In this document: piece after piece, positions 8,140-16,469 of the stretch
How the letters are laid out: every line of letters starts with the position of its first letter
Position numbering within the stretch: the stretch's first letter is position 1
From: Oscillibacter sp.
Lineage (GTDB): Bacteria; Bacillota; Clostridia; Oscillospirales; Oscillospiraceae
Assembly: GCA_022797935.1 (NCBI GenBank)
Contig: JAAWLO010000013.1
Span: forward strand, 1-39,944
Length of the DNA: 39,944 nucleotides
Direction of reading: 5' to 3'
Notes under the pieces: model-generated
Database searches by the model: none
Seen by the model: only the letters and a program-made list of their open reading frames with translations
What the model was told of the DNA's origin: nothing
Translations under genes and position numbers: made by a program

Positions 8140-8198
8140 AGGATGGCCTCCTCTGTTTCAATGTGATTGCCCCGCCGGGCAGGGAAGGGGTCCTCTTC

Positions 8199-8227
8199 AT
8201 CATACGCTATTTTTCACAAAAATACAA
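8199..8227 (-). promoter_or_regulatory. Promoter of the nucleoside kinase gene
   Basis: Minus-strand -35 TTGTAT (8222-8227), 17-bp spacer and -10 TATGAT (8199-8204), about 60 bp before the kinase start. Confidence 0.6.
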
Positions 8228-8296
8228 GCGGAAGAAGACGGGCCCGGAAAGCGGACCATTTTCGGAGGGAACACGGCTCTCGGGAGGGGAGCGGCC

Positions 8297-8797
8297 TCAC
8301 CGGCTCCGGACGGTCACTTGAATCCGGCTGTAGTCATAGCCCACCGCGTCCAGAATGCGTCCGGTCAGAATGCGCAGCAGCGACTCCGTGTCGTAGTGGG
8401 TTTCCAGGTAGAGGCCCTGGTCAATGACTAGAGGGCTTCGCATTCCCGTCACGCTGCTGCTGAGAAGGACGCGGTCCCGCCCCTGGATGCGGTTGCGTAG
8501 TTTCATCAGCGCGTCATGCTTGGTCTGGTCCTGATTGCAGTGCTTCATCACCGCTTCCGCCACCTTTTTCCAGGTGGGCGTAATGACCCGCTGGCCGTCC
8601 GGGAGCAGGACGCTGACGGGACGGCGTCCTTTGAAGCCGCTGGGATTCCTCGTCAAGAAAAACGCCTCTTCGAAGGGCTGCGGCGGGATGGCGGGGTTTC
8701 TCTCCGCCTGTTCCAGTTCCGCAATCAGGCGCCGCAGCGTTTCCGCCGACGTTTCCAGGGAGGCCAGCAGTTCTTTCAATTCTTTCAGTTTTTCCAT
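8297..8797 (-). CDS. Small conserved-looking protein of unknown function, paralogue A
   Basis: The 166-aa protein has an N-terminal coiled-coil-like heptad region (about 1-35, rich in L, E and K) followed by a compact C-terminal domain (about 60-165). The domain has motifs KGRRPVSVLLPDG, TPTWKKV, LRNRIQGR, GLYLETHYD and GRILDAVGYDY. The domain is about half identical by eye to that of the next gene upstream in transcription. I chose the ATG at 8797 because AAGGAGG lies eight bases before it; the ATG at 8824 has no such site. The KGKRP-PDG-TWKK and YxETN patterns recall a module sometimes seen in restriction-linked and hypothetical proteins, but I cannot name it. No function is assigned. Confidence 0.75.
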   Translation of the reverse strand: MEKLKELKELLASLETSAETLRRLIAELEQAERNPAIPPQPFEEAFFLTRNPSGFKGRRPVSVLLPDGQRVITPTWKKVAEAVMKHCNQDQTKHDALMKLRNRIQGRDRVLLSSSVTGMRSPLVIDQGLYLETHYDTESLLRILTGRILDAVGYDYSRIQVTVRSR

Positions 8798-8874
8798 ATC
8801 GAAATCCTCCTTACTGATTTGCACGTTTTACCGAGAAGGCTCGAACCTGCTCTTCCGCGCGGGGCGGTACGGTC

Positions 8875-9342
8875 TTATGCCGATTCCAGGGCAACCCAAA
8901 TCCCGCTGTAGTCAAAATCCACCGCATCCAGAATACGTTTGGTAGTAATTTTTACTAAATACTCCGCACTGTAATTCGTTTCGAAGTAAAGCTGCTGCCC
9001 AAGACGAACCGGAGAGAACATTCCCGCAGGGCTGCTGCCAAGAATGGTGCGGGTTCTACCCCGAATTTGATTCCGGAGCTTCCGAAGAGATTTCCGTTTT
9101 TCCGGATCTTCGGCGCAGGTCTTCAAAAGCGTTTCTGACAGTTTTTTCCAGGATACGGTTTCCACGCGGGTGCCGTCGGGAAAGATGATGGCCCGCGGAC
9201 GTTTTCCCTTGAAAAAACAGGGGTCCATGGTCAGAGGGTAGAGCAGCTCCCGCTGAGGCTCTGGGTTGAGAGCCGCAAGCAGAGCCTTCCAATCCACCCC
9301 CTGGACAGACATGTGATTTACGTGAAGCCTGATTTCAATCAT
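8875..9342 (-). CDS. Small conserved-looking protein of unknown function, paralogue B
   Basis: The 155-aa protein is the first gene of a two-gene unit. Its domain (about 45-153) matches paralogue A: KGKRPRAIIFPDG, TVSWKKL, LRNQIRGR, LYFETNYS and KRILDAVDFDY. It differs in its N-terminus (MIEIRLHVNHMSVQGVDW), which lacks the coiled-coil of A. AAGGAGGG precedes the ATG. The 77-bp gap to paralogue A and the shared promoter upstream suggest co-expression. Divergent N-termini on a shared domain could mean two subunits or two regulators with different partners; that is inference. Confidence 0.75.
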   Translation of the reverse strand: MIEIRLHVNHMSVQGVDWKALLAALNPEPQRELLYPLTMDPCFFKGKRPRAIIFPDGTRVETVSWKKLSETLLKTCAEDPEKRKSLRKLRNQIRGRTRTILGSSPAGMFSPVRLGQQLYFETNYSAEYLVKITTKRILDAVDFDYSGIWVALESA

Positions 9343-9387
9343 GCTCGTCCCTCCTTTTTGTTTCTGTACGTGCGCACCTGTTATGCT

Positions 9388-9445
9388 TGATGCGGCAAAA
9401 AAATAAAAGTATTGTGCCTTTTATTATACACGATATCCCGCATCA
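9388..9445. promoter_or_regulatory. Inverted repeat flanking the promoter of the paralogous pair
   Basis: TGATGCGG at 9388-9395 and CCGCATCA at 9438-9445 are perfect 8-bp inverted arms 42 bp apart. The right arm lies in the promoter spacer and the left arm lies in the leader. This could be a pair of half-sites for a looped repressor, or a long-range stem. Confidence 0.35.
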
Positions 9446-9451
9446 TTGCAA
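9423..9451 (-). promoter_or_regulatory. Promoter of the paralogous small-protein pair
   Basis: Minus-strand -35 TTGCAA (9446-9451), 17-bp spacer and perfect -10 TATAAT (9423-9428). Transcription would start about 75 nt before the first ATG. Confidence 0.7.
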
Positions 9452-9539
9452 GGAAAATTTTTGGTTGATTTACTATTGCTTTCTCACTCCGAAGCACCGG
9501 CAGCCGGAGACTGCCGGGACAAACCGCTGCCTCCGGCTC

Positions 9540-9579
9540 AAAAAACAGCGGTGCTCTCCGCTTTCCGGGAGAACACCGC
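9540..9579 (-). terminator. Terminator of the long catabolic operon
   Basis: On the minus strand GCGGTG-TTCTCC pairs with GGAGA-CACCGC with one mismatch, followed by TGTTTTTT. It lies seven bases after the stop of the small membrane protein, the last gene of the operon. A second GC-rich hairpin (AGCCGGAG/CTCCGGCT, 9502-9538) follows. Confidence 0.8.
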
Positions 9580-9585
9580 ATCCGT

Positions 9586-9837
9586 TCACCAATGGTATTT
9601 TCGTTCCAAAACCAGGGAAATGGCATACAGGAGACCGGCGATTACGAAGACGCCCAGCAGAACGGCATCCTCAGCCGGGCTCCCGGCTATCTGGGTTAAA
9701 AGTGCGCAAAGCAGCACCGCCCACGCGCCCCAGCGAACCGCGGCCACCACCGTCCGCTTCCAGCCGCCGGAGGACGGGGAAGGCGGGGAGGGGGCGGCGG
9801 ACACGCGCGGATGTTGCCTGTGTTTCTTCTTTGCCAT
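9586..9837 (-). CDS. Small two-helix membrane protein, unknown function
   Basis: The 83-aa protein has a basic, proline- and serine-rich N-terminus (MAKKKHRQHP) and two hydrophobic helices (about 32-50 and 58-77), ending ERKYHW. The start has AAAAGGAG six bases upstream, which sets this ATG in a longer open frame. It is the last gene before a strong terminator and follows the YitT gene by about 50 bases. Topology suggests a small inner-membrane protein; no family was recognised. Confidence 0.65.
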   Translation of the reverse strand: MAKKKHRQHPRVSAAPSPPSPSSGGWKRTVVAAVRWGAWAVLLCALLTQIAGSPAEDAVLLGVFVIAGLLYAISLVLERKYHW

Positions 9838-9886
9838 AGCAGCTCCTTTTTCCGTTCTGTTCGGACCGTCCGGCGGCTGCCGGGAA

Positions 9887-10747
9887 TCAGGCCCCGTATT
9901 TCTTGGAAGCCGTAAAACCCCGGCCCCGCACCTCGTTGACCTGGGTGATGATGAGAAAGGCCGCCGGGTCCAGGGCCTGCACCGCCTTTGCCACCTGAAA
10001 GAACTCCCGCCTGCTGACCACCGCCAGAACCGCGCGGGTCTCCTGGTGGGAAAAGCCGCCCTCTGCCCGCAGCAGGGTGGTGCCCCGGTCAAACTGCTTC
10101 AGAATGGCCTGGCTGATCTGCTCATATTGGCGGCTGATGATTTTTACCTCGATTTTGGACCTGCCGGAGAGCAGAAGCCGGTCCAGAACCTGGGAGTACA
10201 GCGCCACCAGCAGAATGCCGTAGAGAATCCGCTCCCGGCTGGCAGAAACCGCCTGCAGAAGCAAAATCACGCCGTCGAAAGCGCCCAGCAGCAGGGACAT
10301 GGAAAGGCCGGTGTATTTCTGTATAATCAGCGGCGGAATGTCCATGCCGCCGGTGGACGCGCCGTTTTGCACCACCAGGGCAATCCCGGTTCCGATCAGC
10401 ACGCCGCCGAACAGGGCGCAGAGCATGGAATCCGCTGTGAGCGGGCCGGTGAGCAGGAGAAGCCGCTCACAGCCGGCCAGGAACAGGGGATAGGCCGCCG
10501 TGCTCAGCAGCGTGGTCAGGGCAAAGGTCCTTCCCAGCAGAGCCGCGCCCAGGAGAAACATGCCGGTGTTGAATCCGGTTACGAACAGGGAAATGGGGAT
10601 TCCCGTGAGGCTGTGCACGAAGAGGGCGATTCCGGTGGACCCGCCTGTAATCAGCTGTGCCGGAAGAACGAAGTAGACAATGGCGGCGGCGTAAAGGCAG
10701 TTGCCCAGCAGGATGGCAGCGATTCGGACCGGCTGCGGCGGATGCAT
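9887..10747 (-). CDS. YitT family membrane protein (DUF2179 C-terminal domain)
   Basis: The 286-aa protein has five or six transmembrane helices in the N-terminal 190 residues, including the family motif ITGGSTGIAL (about 33-42) and GASTGGMDI (about 128-136). A cytosolic DUF2179 domain (about 205-280) with GFSHQE and ITQVNEVRGRGF follows. The ATG at 10747 is fixed by GGAAAGGAG, which lies in the last codons of the MATE gene; the five-base spacing implies coupled translation. YitT proteins have no firm biochemical function. Its place after a MATE gene in a catabolic operon suggests a membrane transport or signalling role. Confidence 0.88.
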   Translation of the reverse strand: MHPPQPVRIAAILLGNCLYAAAIVYFVLPAQLITGGSTGIALFVHSLTGIPISLFVTGFNTGMFLLGAALLGRTFALTTLLSTAAYPLFLAGCERLLLLTGPLTADSMLCALFGGVLIGTGIALVVQNGASTGGMDIPPLIIQKYTGLSMSLLLGAFDGVILLLQAVSASRERILYGILLVALYSQVLDRLLLSGRSKIEVKIISRQYEQISQAILKQFDRGTTLLRAEGGFSHQETRAVLAVVSRREFFQVAKAVQALDPAAFLIITQVNEVRGRGFTASKKYGA

Positions 10748-10752
10748 CACAA

Positions 10753-12129
10753 TCACTCCTTTCCGTTTGCATTTGCGGGAGGAGTGTCCTCCAGCGCCCG
10801 CAGGTTGGGCCGGAGAATGGCGGCTCCCAGCAGGGTGGACAGCACATCTGAACAGGGCTGGACCGCAATGAGGCCCGGCAGGCCGAAAAACCGGGGCAGC
10901 ACCAGAATCAGAGGCACCAGAAAGAGACCCTGCCGTCCGCTGCCTATGAGGGCGGCGTCCCGGTTCCGCCCAATGCCCTGGAGCATCACAAAGCCTGTGG
11001 AGCACACCGGCAGCAGGGACAGCGTCGCCATATGGGCCTGCAGAATCCAGGAGCCGTACCGGATGACCTCCGGGTCTTCCCGGCGGAAGACTGCAATCAT
11101 CTGCTCCGGGAAGAGAAAGGCGGCAGCAATCACCACCAAAAGCGCCGCCCCCAGTTTGATGCAGAACCAGAAGCCCTGCTTCACCCGGCGGTACTGCCCC
11201 GCGCCGTAGTTGTAGCTGCACACCGTCTGATAGCCCTCGCCAATGCCGAAGTAAATCTGCTGGCAGATGTGCACCAGCCGGTTTACCACCAGGAAGGCGG
11301 CGACCGCCGCGTCCCCATAGGGCTTGGCGGCCCGGTTCAGCAGCACGGAGGCCAGACTGGACAGCCCGTTTTTCAAAAAGCTGGAGAAGCCGCCCCGCAG
11401 AATATCCAGAAAGCTGGACCAGGAGGGGGTGAAATTCCGCAGCCGGATAGGAATGCATCCCTCCAGGGAGGTCTGCCGCAGCAGGACGAAGAAGCTGACC
11501 ACCTCCCCGGTGAGGGTGGCGGCCCCTGCCCCTGCGAAGCCCATACCGGCATGGAAGATGAGAAGCGGGTCCAGAAGGATGTTCAGTACCGCTCCGCTGC
11601 CCAGACCGTACATGGCCCGCTTGGAGAAGCCCTGGAAGCGCAGGATACAGCTGAGGGCTGTGGCGGCAGCCTTGAAGGGCATGGCAAGCAGGATATAACG
11701 GGCGTAGACCACCGTGTAGGCCTGCATGCTCTCCGTGGCCCCCAGCAGAGCGGCCAGAGGCTGGAGGAACAGAAGGCCCAGCGCCATCAGAAGGCTCACC
11801 AGCACAAGGACACAGACCAGCCCCTGCACGGCGGTGCGCTGGGCCTCCGCAGTCTCCTGGCGGCCCAGCTGGCGGCCCATCAGCGTGCCGGTGCCCTTTC
11901 CGAACATCAGCCCCAGGGCTGAAATCAGGGTCATCAGCGGGTACACCAGGCCCACCGCCCCGGTGGCGCTGGTTCCCAGCCGCCCGACAAAGTAGGTGTC
12001 CGCCAGATTGTAGACCGAGGTAATCAGCAGCGAGATGACGGAGGGGACGGACATGCGGATAATGAGCCGTTCCAGAGGTGTTTCCACCATTTCCTGATAC
12101 TTGGCTGCCGGACTGTGTTCAAGTGCCAT
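10753..12129 (-). CDS. MATE family efflux transporter
   Basis: The 458-aa protein has about twelve membrane helices and the typical MATE N-terminus (PLERLIIRMSVPSVISLLIT, then VYNLADTYFVGRLGTSATGA about 40-60). The second MATE half begins near 240. MATE proteins export organic cations or metabolites by Na+ or H+ antiport. The start at 12129 has a GGGGG-rich site upstream; a further ATG 12 codons earlier overlaps a hairpin. As part of a catabolic operon it might export an intermediate or an inhibitory by-product, but drug efflux cannot be excluded. Confidence 0.9.
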   Translation of the reverse strand: MALEHSPAAKYQEMVETPLERLIIRMSVPSVISLLITSVYNLADTYFVGRLGTSATGAVGLVYPLMTLISALGLMFGKGTGTLMGRQLGRQETAEAQRTAVQGLVCVLVLVSLLMALGLLFLQPLAALLGATESMQAYTVVYARYILLAMPFKAAATALSCILRFQGFSKRAMYGLGSGAVLNILLDPLLIFHAGMGFAGAGAATLTGEVVSFFVLLRQTSLEGCIPIRLRNFTPSWSSFLDILRGGFSSFLKNGLSSLASVLLNRAAKPYGDAAVAAFLVVNRLVHICQQIYFGIGEGYQTVCSYNYGAGQYRRVKQGFWFCIKLGAALLVVIAAAFLFPEQMIAVFRREDPEVIRYGSWILQAHMATLSLLPVCSTGFVMLQGIGRNRDAALIGSGRQGLFLVPLILVLPRFFGLPGLIAVQPCSDVLSTLLGAAILRPNLRALEDTPPANANGKE

Positions 12130-12151
12130 AGGTTTTCGTCCCCCTTTGCGG

Positions 12152-12188
12152 AGAATGTCAGCCACCGCAGAGGAATGGCTGACATTCT
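12152..12188 (-). other. Perfect 13-bp hairpin between the aldolase and MATE genes
   Basis: AGAATGTCAGCCA at 12152-12164 pairs perfectly with 12176-12188 around an 11-nt loop. No T run follows on either strand, so it looks like an mRNA processing or stabilising hairpin, or a leaky terminator, setting lower expression of the MATE and YitT genes. Confidence 0.6.
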
Positions 12189-12209
12189 GGTTATCTGGAA
12201 TCAGACAGT

Positions 12210-13106
12210 TTACTTCATGCCCCGGGCGTGGTCGGCGGCCACCGTCTCTTTGATTTTTTCCACAGCGGCGTCGCTGAGGGAGGCGAAAGGACGGCGGCAG
12301 GGGCCCACCGGATTTCCGGCAATCCGCGCCGCCGTTTTAGTGACGGTATTGGGATTGCCGAATTTGAAGCAGTTCCGGATGGGGCGGATGCTGTCCTGGG
12401 CCTTTTTGGCGCCTTCCAGGTCACCGGCCAGGAAGAGACGGTAGATGGAAACCATGACCTCGGGATAAATGTTGGCCACGGCGGTGATGCCGCCTGCGCC
12501 GCCCGCCAGCAGGTTCCAGAGAATCAGGGCGTCGTTGCCGGAGAGGACGCTGAAGGTCTCGGGGTCGGTCAGCTCGATATACTGCTTCATGTTGTCGAAG
12601 TTGCCGCTGGAATCCTTCACGCCCGCAATGCCCGGCACCTTGCTCAGGCGGGCCACGGTGTCGGGGTTGATATTGTTGCCGGTGCGGGCGGGCATGTTGT
12701 ACAGAACAATGGGCAGGTCCACCGCGGCGGCCAGCTCTGCGTAATGGCCGTAAATTTCCTCTTGGGAAATGGCGGCGAAATAGGGGCTGATGACCGACAG
12801 TACATCCGCGCCCAGTTCCTTCGCCTTCCGGGAGAGGCGGATGGTATCCGCTGTGCCGGGCATGCCGGTTCCGGCATAGACGGGGACGCGGCCATCGGCG
12901 GTTTTCACCACGGTTTCAATAATCCGCAGCTTCTCGTCCTCGGAGAGAATGTAGGCCTCGCCGTTGGTGCCCAGGCAGAATACACCGTCTGCCCCTGCGG
13001 CGATCTGGCGGTTTACCTGATTTCGGATTTCCTCCAGGTTCAGGGACTCGTCGTCCTGCATGGAGGTGACCATAGCGGCAATAATGCCCTTGACCAGTTT
13101 AGCCAT
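12210..13106 (-). CDS. DHDPS/NAL family aldolase or synthase (canonical active site)
   Basis: The 298-aa (beta/alpha)8-barrel protein has full catalytic motifs of the dihydrodipicolinate synthase/N-acetylneuraminate lyase superfamily: GTNGEA (about 44-49), LYNMPARTG (tyrosine near 136) and the Schiff-base lysine K164 in GVKDSSG. It therefore probably forms or cleaves a pyruvate C-C bond. True DapA is possible, but its place directly after the TRAP permease in an acid-sugar operon favours a 2-keto-3-deoxy-acid or 4-hydroxy-2-oxo-acid aldolase. AAAGGAAC precedes the ATG at 13106. It differs markedly from the two atypical DHDPS-like genes earlier in the operon. Confidence 0.85.
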   Translation of the reverse strand: MAKLVKGIIAAMVTSMQDDESLNLEEIRNQVNRQIAAGADGVFCLGTNGEAYILSEDEKLRIIETVVKTADGRVPVYAGTGMPGTADTIRLSRKAKELGADVLSVISPYFAAISQEEIYGHYAELAAAVDLPIVLYNMPARTGNNINPDTVARLSKVPGIAGVKDSSGNFDNMKQYIELTDPETFSVLSGNDALILWNLLAGGAGGITAVANIYPEVMVSIYRLFLAGDLEGAKKAQDSIRPIRNCFKFGNPNTVTKTAARIAGNPVGPCRRPFASLSDAAVEKIKETVAADHARGMK

Positions 13107-13131
13107 GATAATCGTTCCTTTCCAATTGGGT

Positions 13132-15144
13132 TTATTCCTCGTCCAGGTTGACCTTTGAGGTGTCGGCCTCCACATGGGTCACCGTTTTGACCGCGCCTGC
13201 CAGCTCCGGATGCTCCCGGCGGTACGCCTGGCGGGCCAGAATCTGCAGCACCAGAATCACCGCGCCAATGCCGAGGCCCACCATATCTGTATAGGTCTCG
13301 GGAATGCAGGTGCAGATGCCGCCCGCCACCAGCAGCAGCCGCTGCCACATGGGGAGGTTGGTCAGCAGATACCCGGCCACGGCAAAGACCAGCATGGCGG
13401 TGCCCAGGGCCAGGATGCCGGTGTCGTGGAAGATTTCCAGGAAGCTGCCGTCCATCAGAATGCCGGGCTCATACACGAAGGCGAAGGGGGCAAAGAAGGC
13501 CACGGAGGCATAGACCATGCCGCGCCAGCCGGTGTCCCAGGGCTTGGCGTCCGCAATTCCGGCGGCGGTGTAGGAGGCAATGCACACCGGCGGGGTGATC
13601 TGGGCGAAAATGCCGAAGTAGAAGATGAACATGTTGGCAGCCAGCGTGCTGATGCCCAGGCCCTTCAGCGTGGGGATAAAGAGGACGTAGGCGGTCAGAT
13701 ACGCCGCCACCGTGGGCAGCGCCATGCCCAGCAGCATGCAGCCCAGCATGGTGATAATCAGTCCAATCCACATCAGGTCGCCGCCCATGGAGGAGATCAC
13801 GGAAGACAGGCGGGTGGCCAGACCGGAGATGGATACGATACCGATAATGATGCCGCAGCCGGAGATGGGCTGTGAGGTGTTGGAGGAGAGGCGGGTAGCG
13901 TTGAGCACCTGCTGGATGATGTGAATGGGGCCGTAGCGCATCTTGGGACTGATGACGTTCAGCACCAGAATGGCGGCAATGCCGTAGAGCGCGGAGCGCT
14001 GCAGGGTGCATCCGGCGGCAATGGCGGCCACCAGCACCACAATGGGGCTGAGGAGGTACAGCCGGGGAAGAATGGGCTCGCACTCCAAATCCATCTGCAC
14101 GCTTTCACCGGCGTTGGCCCGCTTCTTGGCCAGCATATGGACCAGCAGGAAGATGGCCAGGTAATACATGACGGCGGGAATCATAGCGGCCTTGCAGATG
14201 GCCATGTAGGAGATGCCCAGCATCTCGGCCATCAGAAAAGCGCCCGTGCCCATAATGGGGGGCATGATCTGTCCGCCGGTGGAGGCAGCGGCCTCAATGG
14301 CGCCGGCTTCCTCCGGGGCATAGCCCACCTTTTTCATCATGGGAATGGTCATGACGCCGGTACCGGCCACGTTGGCGGCGGCGGAACCGGAGATCATGCC
14401 CATCAGGCCGGAGGCCATCACCGCCGCCTTGGCGGGGCCGGAGTTGTCGTTGGACCGGGCGCCGAACTTGATGCCGATATCAATCAGGACCTGACCGCCG
14501 CCGCAGGTGCCGAACAGGGAGCCGAAAATCATGATCCAGTACATGAAGCCGGAGCCCGCGCCGGTGGCGGTGCCGTAGATGCCCTCGCTGCCCATGACCA
14601 TCAGGTCGGTAAACTTGGAGAGATTCATGCCGCCGTAGAAGAGAATGCCCGGCAGCCAGCGGGCGGTCCAGACATAGACGATGAATACGCCGATGAAAAT
14701 CACCAGGGTCAGACCCACGGTCCGGTAAATGCCCAGCAGGACCAGAATAATCAGGGTGACACACTCGAAGATATCGATCCATTGGACCGGGTCCAGGTAG
14801 TTGACCCGGAGGCCCAGACGCTCGAATTGGCTGAGGGCGTACCAGATGTGGTAGAAGAAGGTGACAAACACGAACCAGTCCGAGACCGAGTCAAAGGCGC
14901 GGCCCGCCTTGCTTTTGTGCTTGCCGGGATTCAGCAGCACGCAGAGAAACCCAATGCTGGACACATGGATGGGGCGGACCAGCATGGGGACCATGGGGTT
15001 GATAAAGGTACGGTAGAGCTGGAAGAGCAGATAGGCCAGCGTGACCCAGACCGCAGCGGTCGCCCGGGGGTTTTCCTTGACCAGGGTCTCCTTGATCTGC
15101 TGCCCGACACTCTTTTTTGCCAGAGTTTTGTCCGATGTACTCAT
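13132..15144 (-). CDS. TRAP transporter fused permease (4TM/12TM, TAXI-associated)
   Basis: The 670-aa protein joins a small DctQ-like part (about 30-200) and a large DctM-like part (about 210-620) in one chain, as in TRAP systems that use TAXI binding proteins. Many hydrophobic helices and conserved stretches such as GSAAANVAGTG and IEAAASTGGQIMPPIMG (about 255-295) are visible. The C-terminus after about 640 is hydrophilic. It works with the TAXI lipoprotein encoded 136 bp upstream, coupling uptake of an organic acid to Na+ or H+. AAAGGAAC precedes the start. The operon context points to an acid sugar or related carboxylate. Confidence 0.93.
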   Translation of the reverse strand: MSTSDKTLAKKSVGQQIKETLVKENPRATAAVWVTLAYLLFQLYRTFINPMVPMLVRPIHVSSIGFLCVLLNPGKHKSKAGRAFDSVSDWFVFVTFFYHIWYALSQFERLGLRVNYLDPVQWIDIFECVTLIILVLLGIYRTVGLTLVIFIGVFIVYVWTARWLPGILFYGGMNLSKFTDLMVMGSEGIYGTATGAGSGFMYWIMIFGSLFGTCGGGQVLIDIGIKFGARSNDNSGPAKAAVMASGLMGMISGSAAANVAGTGVMTIPMMKKVGYAPEEAGAIEAAASTGGQIMPPIMGTGAFLMAEMLGISYMAICKAAMIPAVMYYLAIFLLVHMLAKKRANAGESVQMDLECEPILPRLYLLSPIVVLVAAIAAGCTLQRSALYGIAAILVLNVISPKMRYGPIHIIQQVLNATRLSSNTSQPISGCGIIIGIVSISGLATRLSSVISSMGGDLMWIGLIITMLGCMLLGMALPTVAAYLTAYVLFIPTLKGLGISTLAANMFIFYFGIFAQITPPVCIASYTAAGIADAKPWDTGWRGMVYASVAFFAPFAFVYEPGILMDGSFLEIFHDTGILALGTAMLVFAVAGYLLTNLPMWQRLLLVAGGICTCIPETYTDMVGLGIGAVILVLQILARQAYRREHPELAGAVKTVTHVEADTSKVNLDEE

Positions 15145-15238
15145 AAGAAAGTGTTCCTTTCAGGCAATCAGGCCCCGAAACAAAATCCGGGGTGCGGCAG
15201 ATAGCAGCGTTGATGCGGGGACCTTTCCGTGTCCCGGA

Positions 15239-15268
15239 GGCGGGGCGGAGAACTTGCTCCGCCCTGCC
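15239..15268 (-). other. Intercistronic hairpin between TRAP binding protein and permease
   Basis: GGCGGAG pairs with CTCCGCC around an AACTTG loop, extended by further GC pairs. There is no T run. Such hairpins behind binding-protein genes usually stabilise the upstream message so that the SBP is made in excess of the permease. Confidence 0.6.
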
Positions 15269-15280
15269 CCAGGCATTGGA

Positions 15281-16396
15281 TTATTTGCCGGTGTAGACGC
15301 CGCTGCCGTCCAGAACGCCAATGTCCTGGAAATACCGGACAGCGCCGGGGTGCATGGGAACCACCATGGCATTGAAGTCCACCATGTCGGCGTAGGTGAT
15401 GTCACGGTAACCGGCTACGTCCTCGGAGAGCGTCTCCACGTTTTCCACCAGAATCTTGGTCATGGCATAGGCCAGCTCCTCGTCCATGTCGGAGGAGACG
15501 ATTTTAGAGGAGGCCTGGCAGGCGGAGGGGAGTTCCTCCTCGGTCTGGCCGAAGGAGCCTGCGGGGATGACGGCGGAGGCATAGCCGCGTTCGCACATAC
15601 CGGTGATTTCCTCCTCCGTGAGGCCGGAGACCACAATGTCGGCGCTCATGCAAAGCTCGGTCAGGGAAGAGGAGGTGGAGACGGTGTGGCCCACCATCAT
15701 GTCGGCCTGGCCGTCCTGAAGCATGTCGCAGCAGGCAGAGCCGTCGGTGAAGGTGACGCTGCCACCCCAGCTCTCAATGTCCTCAACGGTGACGCCGTGG
15801 ATGTCCAGCAGATACACAAAGGAGACATAGTCAGAGGAGCCCACAGGCTCTGCTACAAAGCGGCAGGGAATCTGCTTCTCAATGACCTCGGCAATGGTGG
15901 AGCAGCCGGTTTTGTCCACGAAGCTCTTGGTGGCCAGCTCCGCCACAAAGGCGTATTTCACCGTGGCCATCAGGGCGCTGACCTTGGAATAGGGGTCCTT
16001 GCCCTCCATCCCCACCGTGCCGCTCATGGCGTTCTGGCCGGTGCCGAAGTCGCCCATACCGGCTTCAATCAGATAGCCCACGCTGGAGCAGCCGCTGGAG
16101 ATGGTCTCCTGGGTGACGGTGGACCCGGCGGGCAGATTCTCCTGGAGAACCTTGCCCTCAGAGGCCAGGGTGATGTAGTCGTCCGTGCCGGCGCCCTGGC
16201 TCAGGAGTGTCAGGTTTACGGGGCCGGAGAGGCCAGAGTCATTGCTGCTGTCACCGCCGGCGTCACTGCCGCTGTCGGACTCGCCGCCGGTCTGAGGAGG
16301 CGGGTCCTGGGAATCGGAGCCGCCGGAATTGCCGCCGCAGGCGGCCAGCGTTAAAAGCATGGTGAGTGCAAGAATCCAGGCAAATACTTTTTTCAT
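15281..16396 (-). CDS. TAXI family TRAP transporter solute-binding lipoprotein
   Basis: The 371-aa protein has a lipoprotein signal peptide (MKKVFAWILALTMLLTLAAC, lipobox LAAC, C20), a low-complexity Gly/Ser/Asp linker to about residue 58, and a TAXI-type binding domain. The domain begins at LTLLSQGAGTDDY and ends PMHPGAVRYFQDIGV. It would capture the substrate outside the membrane and pass it to the fused permease downstream. GGGAG precedes the start. Known ligands of characterised TAXI proteins are few, and four-carbon acid sugar systems described so far use a different SBP family, so the pairing here is notable. Confidence 0.9.
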   Translation of the reverse strand: MKKVFAWILALTMLLTLAACGGNSGGSDSQDPPPQTGGESDSGSDAGGDSSNDSGLSGPVNLTLLSQGAGTDDYITLASEGKVLQENLPAGSTVTQETISSGCSSVGYLIEAGMGDFGTGQNAMSGTVGMEGKDPYSKVSALMATVKYAFVAELATKSFVDKTGCSTIAEVIEKQIPCRFVAEPVGSSDYVSFVYLLDIHGVTVEDIESWGGSVTFTDGSACCDMLQDGQADMMVGHTVSTSSSLTELCMSADIVVSGLTEEEITGMCERGYASAVIPAGSFGQTEEELPSACQASSKIVSSDMDEELAYAMTKILVENVETLSEDVAGYRDITYADMVDFNAMVVPMHPGAVRYFQDIGVLDGSGVYTGK

Positions 16397-16433
16397 GGTT
16401 CAAATCTCCCTTCAAAAATGTGGGTGTTTATTT

Positions 16434-16457
16434 TCTTTACCGGCTCAGCCGGGTAAA
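16434..16457 (-). other. Hairpin between pdxA2-like and TRAP binding protein genes
   Basis: CTTTAC-GGC pairs with GCC-GTAAAG with one bulged base and a TCA loop, in a 73-bp gap. There is no T run in the transcribed direction within the next few bases, so read-through is expected. It may set the 5' end of a processed SBP message. Confidence 0.45.
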
Positions 16458-16469
16458 GACAAAGGGGGC

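Noticed and set aside
6475-8166. 563-codon plus-strand ORF opposite the nucleoside kinase
   Set aside because: Product is low-complexity and rich in G, V, Q and H, typical of an antisense frame in GC-rich DNA. The minus-strand kinase has full motifs, ribosome site and promoter.
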